Notes under the pieces: model-generated
The model's input: the letters and a program-made list of their open reading frames with translations, nothing else
Database searches by the model: none
Told to the model about the DNA's origin: nothing
Program-made: the position numbers and the translations under genes
In this document: in pieces, positions 23,572 through 31,903 of the stretch
How positions within the stretch are numbered: position 1 is the stretch's first letter
Layout: every line of letters starts with the position of its first letter
Assembly (NCBI GenBank): GCA_024698145.1
Contig: JAILRO010000032.1
Span: forward strand, 1-37,904
Direction: 5' to 3'
Length of the DNA: 37,904 bases
From: Lachnospiraceae bacterium
GTDB lineage: Bacteria; Bacillota; Clostridia; Lachnospirales; Lachnospiraceae

Positions 23572-24297
23572 TTATTTATTTTCAACGTCTTCGCTTGCAG
23601 CCGGGGCTTCTTCGGTAGTAGCCGGAGTGTCGCGGACATAAAGGATATTTTTGTCTATTGCAAGGAAATCGTCATCATTTATATAGTAGTATTCATCAGT
23701 AGGCTGAACCGGAATCTCCATTGTTATAGGATCCATATATCCGGCCTTGTCTACAGTTGATTTCAATATTTCAATAATTCCTTCGGCAAATTCTGTTTCA
23801 TATTCGACTTCGGTAGTGTTGTTGTAATCACCGTCGTCAACACGTGCGTTGAAGTCTTCAATATATGCTACGATGCTGTCGTAACTGGTCTCTAAAGTGT
23901 CTAACGGATATACAGTAAGCTGAATGATATAAGGCTCGCCGTTATTACCTTCTTTGACACCGGTCACTTCATACTTGGCGTTAGCAAAAATAGATTGCGC
24001 TAGATAGTAAAACTCGGAAAGAATTGTACCATCATCAACTTCTTTGATGCCGTAGTAGTTCATAAGGTTATGCGCTTGATAGTCCATGTTTGCAACATAT
24101 ACCGCTTCAGCATCCTTTTGTGAAACACCTGTAAGTGTTGTGTAGTCTTTTGAAACATTCTTGTAATTGATATCTAAAAGGCTTACTACATATCTCGAGT
24201 ATACCTTGGCTTTGCTATCAAAAAGAGCACATCCCGAAAGAGAAAAAGTAAGTACAAGTACCATGGTGATGGCTATAAGTTTCTTTGTTAATTTCAT
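23572..24297 (-). CDS. Predicted lipoprotein of unknown function
   Basis: A 241-residue exported protein. The signal sequence (residues 1-22) ends in a good lipobox, LSGC, with Cys23 as the predicted lipid attachment site. The mature part is acidic and mixed alpha/beta in appearance, with many Tyr and Asp residues, and ends in a Thr/Ala/Pro/Glu-rich tail (from about residue 226). No catalytic motif or known family was recognised with confidence. It is the first gene of a two-gene unit with murC. A substrate-binding or cell-wall-associated role would be guesswork. Confidence 0.75.
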   Translation of the reverse strand: MKLTKKLIAITMVLVLTFSLSGCALFDSKAKVYSRYVVSLLDINYKNVSKDYTTLTGVSQKDAEAVYVANMDYQAHNLMNYYGIKEVDDGTILSEFYYLAQSIFANAKYEVTGVKEGNNGEPYIIQLTVYPLDTLETSYDSIVAYIEDFNARVDDGDYNNTTEVEYETEFAEGIIEILKSTVDKAGYMDPITMEIPVQPTDEYYYINDDDFLAIDKNILYVRDTPATTEEAPAASEDVENK

Positions 24298-24340
24298 TGG
24301 TTAAACCCTCCTTAAGGTCTTAATCTGCATACATATCAAT

Positions 24341-24369
24341 ATTTTAGCACACATTTAACATAATGTCTA
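24341..24369 (-). promoter_or_regulatory. Promoter of the lipoprotein-murC unit
   Basis: On the minus strand TAGACA, 17-nt spacer, TAAAAT preceded by a TG extension. Confidence 0.65.
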
Positions 24370-24403
24370 TGTTTTGAAACCGCCAAACTCTTTTTTATCG
24401 AGG

Positions 24404-24432
24404 TTGTTTCCAGGAAGAAAATGATGTAAAAT
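24404..24432 (+). promoter_or_regulatory. Promoter of tatD
   Basis: TTGTTT, 17-nt spacer, TAAAAT, about 38 bp before the tatD start; divergent from the murC-unit promoter. Confidence 0.6.
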
Positions 24433-24469
24433 ACGTAGAAAATGATATTTGGAAAGAGGAATACACTCT

Positions 24470-25237
24470 ATGAGAATTTTTGATACACATGCCCATTATG
24501 ATGACAAGGCATTTGATGATGATAGAGAAGAGTTGTTAAGTCGTGTCTTTGCATCGGGTGTTGAAGCGATTGTTAATATTGCCTGTTCAATGGAAACAAC
24601 CAAAGCGATGCCTAAGTTCATATCTAAGTATGATAACATGTACGGAACTTTGGGTGTTCACCCGGACGATATAGAAGAACTTACCGGGCTTGATATGGAT
24701 GATATAAGAAAGTATGCCGGTGAGGAAAGAATAGTTGCAATCGGTGAGATAGGACTTGATTATCATTATGATAACATTGATAAAGAACTTCAGAAAAAAT
24801 GGTTTGCTACGCAACTTGAACTAGCAAGAGAACTTAAATATCCTGTGGTTGTTCACAGCCGAGATGCTGCAAAGGATACACTTGATGTTATGAAAGCTGT
24901 AAATGCTGCCGATATCGGTGGAGTGTTGCATTGCTTTGGCTACGGTGTTGAAATGGCAAGAGAGTATCTTAATATGGGTTATTACATCGGTGTTGGTGGT
25001 GTGGTAACATTTAAAAACGGAAAGAAGTTAAAAGAGGTTGTCGATTATGCGCCACTTGACAGAATTGTGTTAGAAACCGATTGTCCGTATCTTGCACCGA
25101 CGCCATTCCGTGGTAAGAGAAATGATTCCTCTTATCTTAAGTATGTAGTCGAGGAAATAGCCGGTATCAAGAATGTGTCGGTAGATGAAGTTTGTGAGCA
25201 GACTTTCAAAAATGCGATTGATTTATACAGACTGTAA
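24470..25237 (+). CDS. tatD: TatD family metal-dependent hydrolase (DNase)
   Basis: A 255-residue TIM-barrel hydrolase. Metal ligands are visible in DTHAHYDD (residues 4-11), GEIGLDYHYD, VVHSRDA, LHCFGYG and ETDCPYLAP. Family members are Mg2+-dependent 3'-5' exonucleases or nucleases with roles in DNA quality control. I chose the ATG at 24470, which has an AAAGAGG site, over an in-frame upstream start at 24449. It lies 30 bp upstream of rsmA, a common tatD-rsmA pairing in Firmicutes (often with rnmV between them, missing here). Confidence 0.92.
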   Translation: MRIFDTHAHYDDKAFDDDREELLSRVFASGVEAIVNIACSMETTKAMPKFISKYDNMYGTLGVHPDDIEELTGLDMDDIRKYAGEERIVAIGEIGLDYHYDNIDKELQKKWFATQLELARELKYPVVVHSRDAAKDTLDVMKAVNAADIGGVLHCFGYGVEMAREYLNMGYYIGVGGVVTFKNGKKLKEVVDYAPLDRIVLETDCPYLAPTPFRGKRNDSSYLKYVVEEIAGIKNVSVDEVCEQTFKNAIDLYRL

Positions 25238-25267
25238 TGTATGTTTGGATAATAGAAAGGAATAAAC

Positions 25268-26125
25268 ATGGAGAAACTTAGTAATCCGCAGGTTACAATT
25301 GAGACGATCAAAAAATATGACTTTGCATTTCAAAAGAAGTTTGGACAGAATTTTCTTATTGATGAGCACGTGATTTCAAAAATAATTTCTGCTGCAGAGC
25401 TTACAAAGGATGATATGGTGTTGGAAATCGGGCCGGGTTTTGGAACGATGACACAGTATCTTTGCGAGAATGCGAGAGAGGTTGTAGTTGTTGAAATTGA
25501 TAAGGAGCTTATTCCGATACTTCATGATACGTTGTCGCCTTATGATAATGTCACTATCGTGAATGAAGATATCTTGAAATACGATATCGCCGCTCTTGTT
25601 CGTGAGAAGAATGGCGGACGCCCGATAAAGGTTGTTGCGAACCTTCCTTATTACATTACTACACCTATTATAATGGGGTTGTTGGAAAGTCGCGTTCCGG
25701 TTGATAATATTACGGTTATGGTGCAAAAGGAAGTTGCACTTAGGATGCAGGCGGGTCCCGGTACAAAGGACTATGGGGCACTCTCTTTGGCCGTGCAGTT
25801 TTATGCAAAACCGTATATTGCGGCTAATGTTCCGCCGAACTGTTTTATTCCACGCCCGGGAGTTGGTTCTGCCGTTATAAGACTCAAACTTTTTGAGAAT
25901 CCGCCGGTCAATGTAAAGGATGAAAAGTTTATGTTTTCTCTTATCAGGGCATCATTTAATCAGAGAAGAAAAACATTGTCTAACAGTCTGGTAAATGGTG
26001 GAATACCTGTGACAAAAACCCAGATAGCAGATGCGCTAAAAAGTATGGGCGTATCTACGGAAATCAGAGGTGAAGCACTTACACTTTCGCAGTTCGCAGA
26101 ACTTAGCGATATTTTATGTTCGTAA
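25268..26125 (+). CDS. rsmA: 16S rRNA (adenine1518-N6/adenine1519-N6)-dimethyltransferase
   Basis: A 285-residue Rossmann methyltransferase that dimethylates two adjacent adenines in the 3' hairpin of 16S rRNA, a late 30S maturation step. Motifs are FGQNFLID (N-terminal), LEIGPGFGTMT (SAM binding), VNEDILKYD, the catalytic NLPYYITTPI, and a C-terminal region with FIPRPGVGSAVIRL and SFNQRRKTLSNSL. Length is typical. RBS AAAGGAA. The alternative symbol is ksgA. Confidence 0.96.
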   Translation: MEKLSNPQVTIETIKKYDFAFQKKFGQNFLIDEHVISKIISAAELTKDDMVLEIGPGFGTMTQYLCENAREVVVVEIDKELIPILHDTLSPYDNVTIVNEDILKYDIAALVREKNGGRPIKVVANLPYYITTPIIMGLLESRVPVDNITVMVQKEVALRMQAGPGTKDYGALSLAVQFYAKPYIAANVPPNCFIPRPGVGSAVIRLKLFENPPVNVKDEKFMFSLIRASFNQRRKTLSNSLVNGGIPVTKTQIADALKSMGVSTEIRGEALTLSQFAELSDILCS

Positions 26126-26198
26126 AATAAAAATGCTTTTTTGGAATATATTGTTATGACATGGCATACAATTATTTTCAAAGGAGCGTGTTGGACAA

Positions 26199-27086
26199 GT
26201 GGCAAATTATAAAAGAAGAGTGACATATTTTTATCATTATAATAATGACAAGATTGGGAATACTGCGGGTTTTTCAAAACTTGAAATTCGTGGAGAGGAT
26301 GTGCGGATAACTATTAATATTCAGGAGAATATAAATAATAGGACAGATCCTGTGCTTTGTTTTTATTATGAAGAGGGTAACAATTTAAATGTGGTTAAAA
26401 TTGAAACTATAAGACGCGAAAAAGGAGTTATCACGTTCTGCGAAAAAAGCAGTCGTAACAACTTTTTTGATACGGGAAAAGAATTGTACAATTTTGACGG
26501 TGTCATTGTTTTATATAGTGAGAATGATTATTATCTGGGGGACTTTGAGGATAGAGACAGACGTACATATTCCTTAAACCTCGAGGACAAGCCAAAGGCT
26601 AAAACGGAAGATGAAGAAATTGTTCCTGTTAACGAGCCTACGCAAAAAGTTGACGAACATGATCAACAAGATAAAAAGAAGGAACTTATCGATAAAACGG
26701 ATTTGGAGTATGGGTTTGAGAGGGTAGTAAAAACTTCGCCGAAACTTCCGATGTTTAACGCAGAGGAACTTTTTGATTGTGTAAGGATTCACCCTCGTGA
26801 TATAGGAAGGCTTGATATCGGCAACTGGAAACTTGGGACAAACAGTTTTCTGACACATGGATATTATACATATCAATATTTGATGCTTGGAAGAATGAGA
26901 TTTCCGGATGGAAGGAAACATGCTGTGCTTGGAGTGCCGGGCTTATATACGAGCCGGGAAAAATATCTTGCCAATATGTTTGGATTTGAACAATTTGTGC
27001 CCGTTAAGAAAACGGGGAAAGAGTCAGGACAGTTTGGATATTGGATAGTTGAAATAAATGAAGGCAATGTAAATAGTTATCGGTGA
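26199..27086 (+). CDS. DUF6128-like protein of unknown function
   Basis: A 295-residue soluble protein starting at GTG, with AAGGAG 12 nt upstream, a rather long spacing. Two conserved-looking regions flank a charged linker (about residues 128-165). The N-terminal part begins with a basic/aromatic RRVTYFYHYNNDK and continues in beta-rich segments. The C-terminal part has WKLGTNSFLTHGYYTYQYLMLGR, LGVPGLYTSREKYLANMFGFEQF and a final FGYWIVEI. I recall this pattern from Lachnospiraceae DUF6128 proteins, but could not check. No signal peptide or catalytic motif. Its last 10 bases overlap the 3' end of the convergent acetyltransferase gene. Confidence 0.7.
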   Translation: MANYKRRVTYFYHYNNDKIGNTAGFSKLEIRGEDVRITINIQENINNRTDPVLCFYYEEGNNLNVVKIETIRREKGVITFCEKSSRNNFFDTGKELYNFDGVIVLYSENDYYLGDFEDRDRRTYSLNLEDKPKAKTEDEEIVPVNEPTQKVDEHDQQDKKKELIDKTDLEYGFERVVKTSPKLPMFNAEELFDCVRIHPRDIGRLDIGNWKLGTNSFLTHGYYTYQYLMLGRMRFPDGRKHAVLGVPGLYTSREKYLANMFGFEQFVPVKKTGKESGQFGYWIVEINEGNVNSYR

Positions 27087-27634
27087 TAATCGTTGTTAAG
27101 CAGTGAGTAGCGACGATGGTCCGTGAAAGTGCCATTTACTTCAACACTCTTATATTCTGTACCTTCGTAGGTGAAGCCTAATCTTTCTAAAACGTGAATT
27201 GAACGTGTGTTGTCAGGCGCAACCTTGCCCTCGATACGATGCATTCTGTAGTCGGAAAACATGATGTTAATTCCGGCAAGACAGGCTTCGGTTATGTAAC
27301 CGTTGCCCCAGTAATCGTGATGTAACTTGTATCCGATTACGGTGCTTGCAAAAGGATGAGGTCTTATGTTGGCAAAATTGACTGTGCCTATGAGTGTGTC
27401 GGGTTCTGACTTTGGATAAATGTAATAGCGCAGAGAATGAGCTTTAGCAGCTTCGGTATATTCGCACTGCATTGCTGCTGTTTGGTATTCGATTGAATAG
27501 AAGTTGTCCGGTCTTGTTGCCTCGTACGGCTCGAAGTATTTCTTGTTCTCTTCATAAAACAGAAGAACCTTTTTGGCTATTGATTCGTCCTCTACTTTCA
27601 ATATTAGTCTGTCAGTTTCCACTAAAAAAGACAT
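27077..27634 (-). CDS. GNAT family N-acetyltransferase (RimJ/RimL type)
   Basis: A 185-residue acetyl-CoA-dependent acyltransferase. The N-terminal ETDRLILK, the central HHDYWGNGYITEAC (acetyl-CoA-binding loop with the Q/RxxGxG/A equivalent) and RIEGKVAPDNTRSIHVLERLGFTYEG are typical of RimJ/RimL-type N-terminal or small-molecule acetyltransferases. The substrate cannot be told. The gene is convergent with the DUF6128-like gene (10-bp overlap) and divergent from tadA. Confidence 0.85.
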   Translation of the reverse strand: MSFLVETDRLILKVEDESIAKKVLLFYEENKKYFEPYEATRPDNFYSIEYQTAAMQCEYTEAAKAHSLRYYIYPKSEPDTLIGTVNFANIRPHPFASTVIGYKLHHDYWGNGYITEACLAGINIMFSDYRMHRIEGKVAPDNTRSIHVLERLGFTYEGTEYKSVEVNGTFTDHRRYSLLNNDYHR

Positions 27635-27646
27635 GGCTTACCCCTC

Positions 27647-27675
27647 TTGCAAATTAACATTTAAAACATTATATT
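27647..27675 (+). promoter_or_regulatory. Promoter of tadA
   Basis: TTGCAA, 17-nt spacer, TATATT; about 30 bp before the tadA ATG. Confidence 0.6.
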
Positions 27676-27706
27676 ATATTTTACCACATGCGTTCGGAGA
27701 TATACA

Positions 27707-28180
27707 ATGGAAAAAGACGAGAAGTTCATGAAAGAAGCAATTAAACAGGCAAGGAAAGCAGTTGCTAACGGGGATGTTCCGATTGGCTGCGTTATCGTAA
27801 GAGACGATAAGATTATAGCTCGTGGCTATAATAAAAGAAACGCGAGAAAAACAACGTTGGCACATGCTGAATTGCTGGCAATAGAGAAAGCGTCAAAAAA
27901 GGTTGGAGATTGGCGACTGGAGGATTGCGTTATGTACATAACGTTAGAACCATGCCAAATGTGCGCGGGTGCGATTGTACAGGCACGGATTCCACGGGTG
28001 GTATGTGGTGCGATGAATCCCAAGGCCGGGTGTGCGGGCTCGATTCTTAACATGTTTCAGATAGATGCATTTAATCATCAGGTGGAATTTGAACATGGAG
28101 TATTAGAAGAAGAGTGTGCCGCTCTTTTGACAGAATTTTTCAGGGAACTCAGAGTCAGAAGAAAAACAGAAGCAAAGTAA
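27707..28180 (+). CDS. tadA: tRNA-specific adenosine deaminase
   Basis: A 157-residue zinc deaminase that converts A34 to inosine in the wobble position of tRNA-Arg(ACG). The zinc site is complete: H53-A-E55 (LAHAELLAI) with catalytic Glu55, and P82-C83-x-x-C86 (LEPCQMCAGAI). The NPKAGCAGS loop and a C-terminal FFRELRVRRK helix fit TadA rather than cytidine deaminases. It lies directly upstream of the SRP RNA gene, as tadA (yaaJ) does in B. subtilis; however, dnaX is not the next gene here. Confidence 0.93.
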   Translation: MEKDEKFMKEAIKQARKAVANGDVPIGCVIVRDDKIIARGYNKRNARKTTLAHAELLAIEKASKKVGDWRLEDCVMYITLEPCQMCAGAIVQARIPRVVCGAMNPKAGCAGSILNMFQIDAFNHQVEFEHGVLEEECAALLTEFFRELRVRRKTEAK

Positions 28181-28210
28181 ATGCAATGTTATGTGTTATG
28201 TGCATTTATG

Positions 28211-28239
28211 TTGACAGAAATTATGCTTTACTGTATACT
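28211..28239 (+). promoter_or_regulatory. Promoter of the SRP RNA gene
   Basis: Perfect TTGACA (28211-28216), 17-nt spacer, TATACT (28234-28239), placed correctly for a transcript starting at about 28247. Confidence 0.85.
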
Positions 28240-28254
28240 AACGGATGTTTGTTA

Positions 28255-28530
28255 AGCTAGATCTTTCCGTGCAGCCGGGGCATTAGCGCTGCCCTGTACC
28301 TGTAGCTATAGCAGGGGTGATGGTCTGCCTAGGGCTTTGCTTTTAATGCTGCCCATGATAAGTGGCGTTGACGTACGGGTCTTGCGCAATGGAAACCTAT
28401 GAACCGTGTCAGGTCGGGAACGAAGCAGCACTAAGTAGGATCTTTCATGTGCCGCAAGGGTGCCTGAACTGAGTTAACTGTCATGGTAACAGATTGGGAG
28501 TTTGTTCAAAGCAGGTCGCACGGATTTAAT
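28255..28530 (+). ncRNA. ffs: Signal recognition particle RNA, large Gram-positive type
   Basis: About 270 nt of non-coding sequence. The conserved domain IV core is visible around 28410-28434: GTCAGG, then GGAA, then AAGCAGC, the Ffh-binding loops. The ends pair (CCGTGC at about 28266-28271 with GCACGG at about 28517-28522). The extra 5' region with GC-rich short hairpins is the Alu-like domain found in Bacillus and Clostridia scRNA. The RNA binds Ffh and targets membrane and secreted proteins. Ends are approximate. Strong promoter at 28211 and terminator at 28538. Confidence 0.93.
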
Positions 28531-28537
28531 AATTAAG

Positions 28538-28566
28538 AAATCATATAAATTTTATATGATTTTTTT
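28538..28566 (+). terminator. Terminator of the SRP RNA gene
   Basis: AAATCATATAAA pairs with TTTATATGATTT, followed by a T run, 10 bp after the RNA 3' end. Confidence 0.8.
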
Positions 28567-28652
28567 CATTTTGGGTAGAATATTTTAAAAAAAGGTGTTA
28601 CAATGTATTAGATTGTTTACAAATCAAGTGTGTGGATGGGGTGTTTAGGCTC

Positions 28653-29243
28653 ATGAATTATGCAAATGTAATAGAATTTGTGAAAGAACAAATTGCCACA
28701 AACGGCAGACCACCGAAGTATCCTTTTCGTGATAGATTTGAACATACGATGCGTGTGTACAGATGGGCGATTAAGTTACAGGCAAAGGTCGGGGGCGACC
28801 TCGATATTATAGCATTGTCAGCTCTTCTTCATGATGTGGGATGGGAAGAAGGACGAGACCACGGTGAGGTTGGTGCAGAAGTAGCAGTGGATTATCTGGA
28901 TAGTATTGGTGTTGATCCGGTTAAAATAGGGAGAATCGGAGAGATTATCAGAATACACGAGGATAAAGACACCACAGATGAATTGTCATTAGAGTGCCAA
29001 GTGGTTATGGATGCTGACTTATTGGATGAAGTAGGTGCAATTAGTGTATTGTGGGATTCGATGGCTACAGCATGCGAAGAGGGTGCCAATTACAAGAAGG
29101 CATACTATCGTATCAAAGAGTATTATAAGGGGAATAAGCCAAAGATTCGTCGTTGTAAGACGGAGGTTGCCAGGGTTGAGTTCGACAAGCGTATGAAGAT
29201 GCTTGAAGAATTTCTTTACCAATTAGAAAAAGAATTATTTTAG
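28653..29243 (+). CDS. HD domain-containing phosphohydrolase
   Basis: A 196-residue HD-superfamily protein. The metal ligands fit: H31 in RFEHTMRV, H60-D61 in LLHDVGW, and a downstream Asp in VVMDADLLDEVG. A substrate is not evident; relatives hydrolyse nucleotides or phosphate esters. The ATG at 28653 (MNYANVIEF) is preferred to an in-frame GTG at 28632, but neither has a good ribosome-binding site. A possible -10 (TGTTACAAT) lies near 28597. It is followed after 15 bp by the small membrane-protein gene. Confidence 0.8.
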   Translation: MNYANVIEFVKEQIATNGRPPKYPFRDRFEHTMRVYRWAIKLQAKVGGDLDIIALSALLHDVGWEEGRDHGEVGAEVAVDYLDSIGVDPVKIGRIGEIIRIHEDKDTTDELSLECQVVMDADLLDEVGAISVLWDSMATACEEGANYKKAYYRIKEYYKGNKPKIRRCKTEVARVEFDKRMKMLEEFLYQLEKELF

Positions 29244-29258
29244 GAGGAATGTGAAATT

Positions 29259-29795
29259 ATGAAACAGGTTTTGAAGGTTTTAGCAGGAATCGCAATATTG
29301 TGTGGTGTTGTATTTTTGATTTATTCGTTTGTTCCAGAGTATCCTCATAATTTTATCAAGTCATTTGTTCAGCCGGTTGTTGATAATGAAGCAAAGCTTC
29401 GTATTCAGCAGGTTAAGAACATAGCTGTTCCCGGTATTGAAGGAGTTAATTATGAGCAGGCTCTTGCAAAGAACAGTGGAATGAACTGCTGGGTATACGA
29501 GAAAGAATATGCTGAAGGTGCAGATAAGAAGGTTGATAAGCCTATAAGCACTAAGGTTGTATTCCGTGGTAACGGTGCAAGTGTTAACATTAAGGATTTC
29601 ACCGAATATGGTGGTAAGCTTTATACAAGTGCTTATGTTAAGATTGAGTTTATCATTGATGGAACAGATGTTACTATAATTCCTTACATTGATGATCAGA
29701 AGATGTATATCGATGATAATAAGCACAAAGATGCCAATAAGGCAATCCGTGACAGCATTGTACAGCAGATGTATGGTGGATTACAGGAAGAGTAA
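29259..29795 (+). CDS. Membrane-anchored or secreted protein of unknown function
   Basis: A 178-residue protein with an N-terminal hydrophobic segment (residues 5-25) that could be a signal anchor. The remaining part is soluble-looking, with a beta-rich region (about 95-150) and no recognised motif. There is no lipobox. RBS TAGGAGGAATG lies 8 nt before the ATG. It is probably co-transcribed with the HD gene and ends at a strong terminator. I do not recognise a family. Confidence 0.7.
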   Translation: MKQVLKVLAGIAILCGVVFLIYSFVPEYPHNFIKSFVQPVVDNEAKLRIQQVKNIAVPGIEGVNYEQALAKNSGMNCWVYEKEYAEGADKKVDKPISTKVVFRGNGASVNIKDFTEYGGKLYTSAYVKIEFIIDGTDVTIIPYIDDQKMYIDDNKHKDANKAIRDSIVQQMYGGLQEE

Positions 29796-29818
29796 TTTTA
29801 ACTACAGATAATTTTAAG

Positions 29819-29848
29819 AAAGACATCTCGGATTCGAGATGTCTTTTT
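29819..29848 (+). terminator. Terminator between the small membrane-protein gene and murG
   Basis: A perfect 12-bp stem (AAAGACATCTCG with its complement) around GATT, followed by T residues. It may also serve the convergent murG. Confidence 0.8.
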
Positions 29849-29888
29849 CTATACAATAATATAATTTGTTCAAATAAGTATTGGTTGA

Positions 29889-30953
29889 TTAATTGGATAA
29901 CTCCGTTATAAGTTTCATAATTGTGCCGATGGAATCCGACATTTCACTTTCTGACATTGCTTTTATGTAGCTGTCTTTGTTATCGGAAACATCTCTTATG
30001 GCATTGAGAAGTGAGGCTTTGGAAAGTTCTTCCTCCTCGATGACATAACTAAATCCGTTTTTCTTGAAGGATTTTGCGTTAAGTATCTGGTCGCCACGAC
30101 TGGCTGCTTTTGATAACGGAATAAGAATGTTAGGTTTTCTTAATGCGAGTAATTCGCATATTGCATTAGCACCGGCTCTAGATATTACGATATCGCAAAG
30201 AGCAAACAAATCTCTAAGTTCTTTTGAGACATACTCAAACTGTACATATCCGTTTTTGCTTTTTAAGGATTCGTCTAAATGGCCTTTTCCACAGAGATGA
30301 ATGACCTGGAAGTTTTCTAATATCTCATCGAGACTCTCTCGTACAGCATTGTTGATAACAACACTACCGCTACTTCCACCGATAATTAATATTGTAGGTT
30401 TGTCAGCAGAAAGTCCGCAAAACTCTGCTGCTTTTTTTCTGTCGCCCTCAAACAGTTCTTTTCGTATAGGTGTTCCGGTAAGAACAGCTTTGTCCTTTGG
30501 AAGAAGTTCAAAGGTTTCTTTGAAGTTGCAACATACTTTTGAGGCCTGTGGTATGCATATCTTATTGGCAAGTCCGGGCGTCATGTCTGATTCGTGTATT
30601 ATTGTCGGAATGTGATTCTTGGCTGCTGCAAGAACAACAGGTACAGCAACAAATCCACCCTTTGAAAATACAACATCTGGTTTGATGGTTTTGATAAGCT
30701 TGTTTGCTTCACCAAAACCTTTTATAACACGGAAAGGATCCGTGAAATTCTTAAGATCAAAGTAACGTCTCAACTTTCCTGAAGATATTCCGTTATAAGG
30801 GATACCTGCATCTTCGATAAGCTTCTTTTCGATACCATTATAGGAACCAATGTAGAAAACCTCATAACCAGCGTCTTTAAGACTTGGCAGAAGAGCTATA
30901 TTAGGTGTTACATGTCCGGCAGTTCCGCCACCGGTCAAAACAATTTTTTTCAT
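29889..30953 (-). CDS. murG: UDP-GlcNAc:undecaprenyl-PP-MurNAc-pentapeptide GlcNAc transferase
   Basis: A 354-residue GT-B glycosyltransferase that converts lipid I to lipid II on the inner membrane face. The N-terminal GGTAGHVTPN (residues 9-18), the FSKGGFVAVPV segment, HESDMTPGLANK, a GGSSGS loop, and the donor-site SRAGANAICELLALRKPNILIPL are all MurG signatures. Length is typical. It stands alone here, not in a division-cell-wall cluster, while murC lies 6 kb away on the same strand. Confidence 0.95.
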   Translation of the reverse strand: MKKIVLTGGGTAGHVTPNIALLPSLKDAGYEVFYIGSYNGIEKKLIEDAGIPYNGISSGKLRRYFDLKNFTDPFRVIKGFGEANKLIKTIKPDVVFSKGGFVAVPVVLAAAKNHIPTIIHESDMTPGLANKICIPQASKVCCNFKETFELLPKDKAVLTGTPIRKELFEGDRKKAAEFCGLSADKPTILIIGGSSGSVVINNAVRESLDEILENFQVIHLCGKGHLDESLKSKNGYVQFEYVSKELRDLFALCDIVISRAGANAICELLALRKPNILIPLSKAASRGDQILNAKSFKKNGFSYVIEEEELSKASLLNAIRDVSDNKDSYIKAMSESEMSDSIGTIMKLITELSN

Positions 30954-30994
30954 ATTATAAACCTTCCTTGATTTTAGAATTAAATCTGTTTCCT

Positions 30995-31022
30995 ATTATA
31001 TCATTATGTGTAGAAAATGCAA
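30995..31022 (-). promoter_or_regulatory. Promoter of murG
   Basis: On the minus strand TTGCAT, 16-nt spacer, perfect TATAAT. Confidence 0.6.
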
Positions 31023-31177
31023 CGAACGGTATTATATTGTCGAGATGGTGGAGTAAGAGTTGTTTGTTGTTGTTTTGTGGTGGAGTGGGTGCTGAAATTG
31101 CGATTTCTATGCCCTTTTTTTGAGGTATATTTGGAAGTAAACTTATATCAAAGAACATAGAAAAGGAAAGGGACAAA

Positions 31178-31888
31178 ATGATAGTGAGATTAATAAATGA
31201 AAATATGATTGCAGGCAGCATTTTACTTGTGGGAGCATTAAGCATTTTTTTTGAGTGGCTGATGACGATTTCCATAAATGGATATGTTAAAGCTTCGGCA
31301 AATATGAAGACAACAAAAAAGAAATCATTAGTTAATTTGAAAAACCAGTTCGAAGCAATTTATGATTTGAACTCGAAGGTTAGAAATATGGATGCTTACG
31401 TAGATAAGTATATGATAAAACTACGCTTCATGGGTATTACATACAGTAGGTGGGAACATGCGTCGTATATTGCAGCAGGAATTGTATCTATTATAACCGT
31501 TGTTGCGACTTTTTATGGTTTTACTAACAATCTAAACGAGTTATATTTTGCGGAGACTTTCTTCTCGTGTGGAATAAGTCTGGCATGTTTGTATGTTTCA
31601 TTTCATATATTTGATACAAAAACAAGAAAGCAGCAGATTCACATTCAGCTCGTAGATTATCTTGAAAATTATCTCTCAAACAGACTTATTCGCGAAACGC
31701 CGGAGCATCCTTCGGAGGAACTTCATAATGATAACGCAGAGGAGGATATGGATATGCTTAAGCGTTTGATAAAGGAAATGGATGCGAGAAAGGAAAAAGA
31801 AGAGACATCCGACGAAGTGGCGGTTTCGGTTGAAGAAAGTTCAGAGGTAGAGCTTTTGGAGGAATTTGTGCAAAGCTTTCTGTCGTAG
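31178..31888 (+). CDS. Multi-span membrane protein of unknown function
   Basis: A 236-residue protein with a hydrophobic segment at about 10-30, a basic middle part, two more membrane spans (about 96-120 and 128-146), and an acidic, Glu/Ser-rich cytoplasmic-looking tail (from about 170). No family is recognised. The RBS AAAGGAAAGGG precedes the ATG. The next gene, encoding a PdaA-like deacetylase, starts 15 bp after the stop, so the two are probably co-transcribed and may work together at the envelope. Confidence 0.7.
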   Translation: MIVRLINENMIAGSILLVGALSIFFEWLMTISINGYVKASANMKTTKKKSLVNLKNQFEAIYDLNSKVRNMDAYVDKYMIKLRFMGITYSRWEHASYIAAGIVSIITVVATFYGFTNNLNELYFAETFFSCGISLACLYVSFHIFDTKTRKQQIHIQLVDYLENYLSNRLIRETPEHPSEELHNDNAEEDMDMLKRLIKEMDARKEKEETSDEVAVSVEESSEVELLEEFVQSFLS

Positions 31889-31903
31889 AAATGAGGACTG
31901 TCG

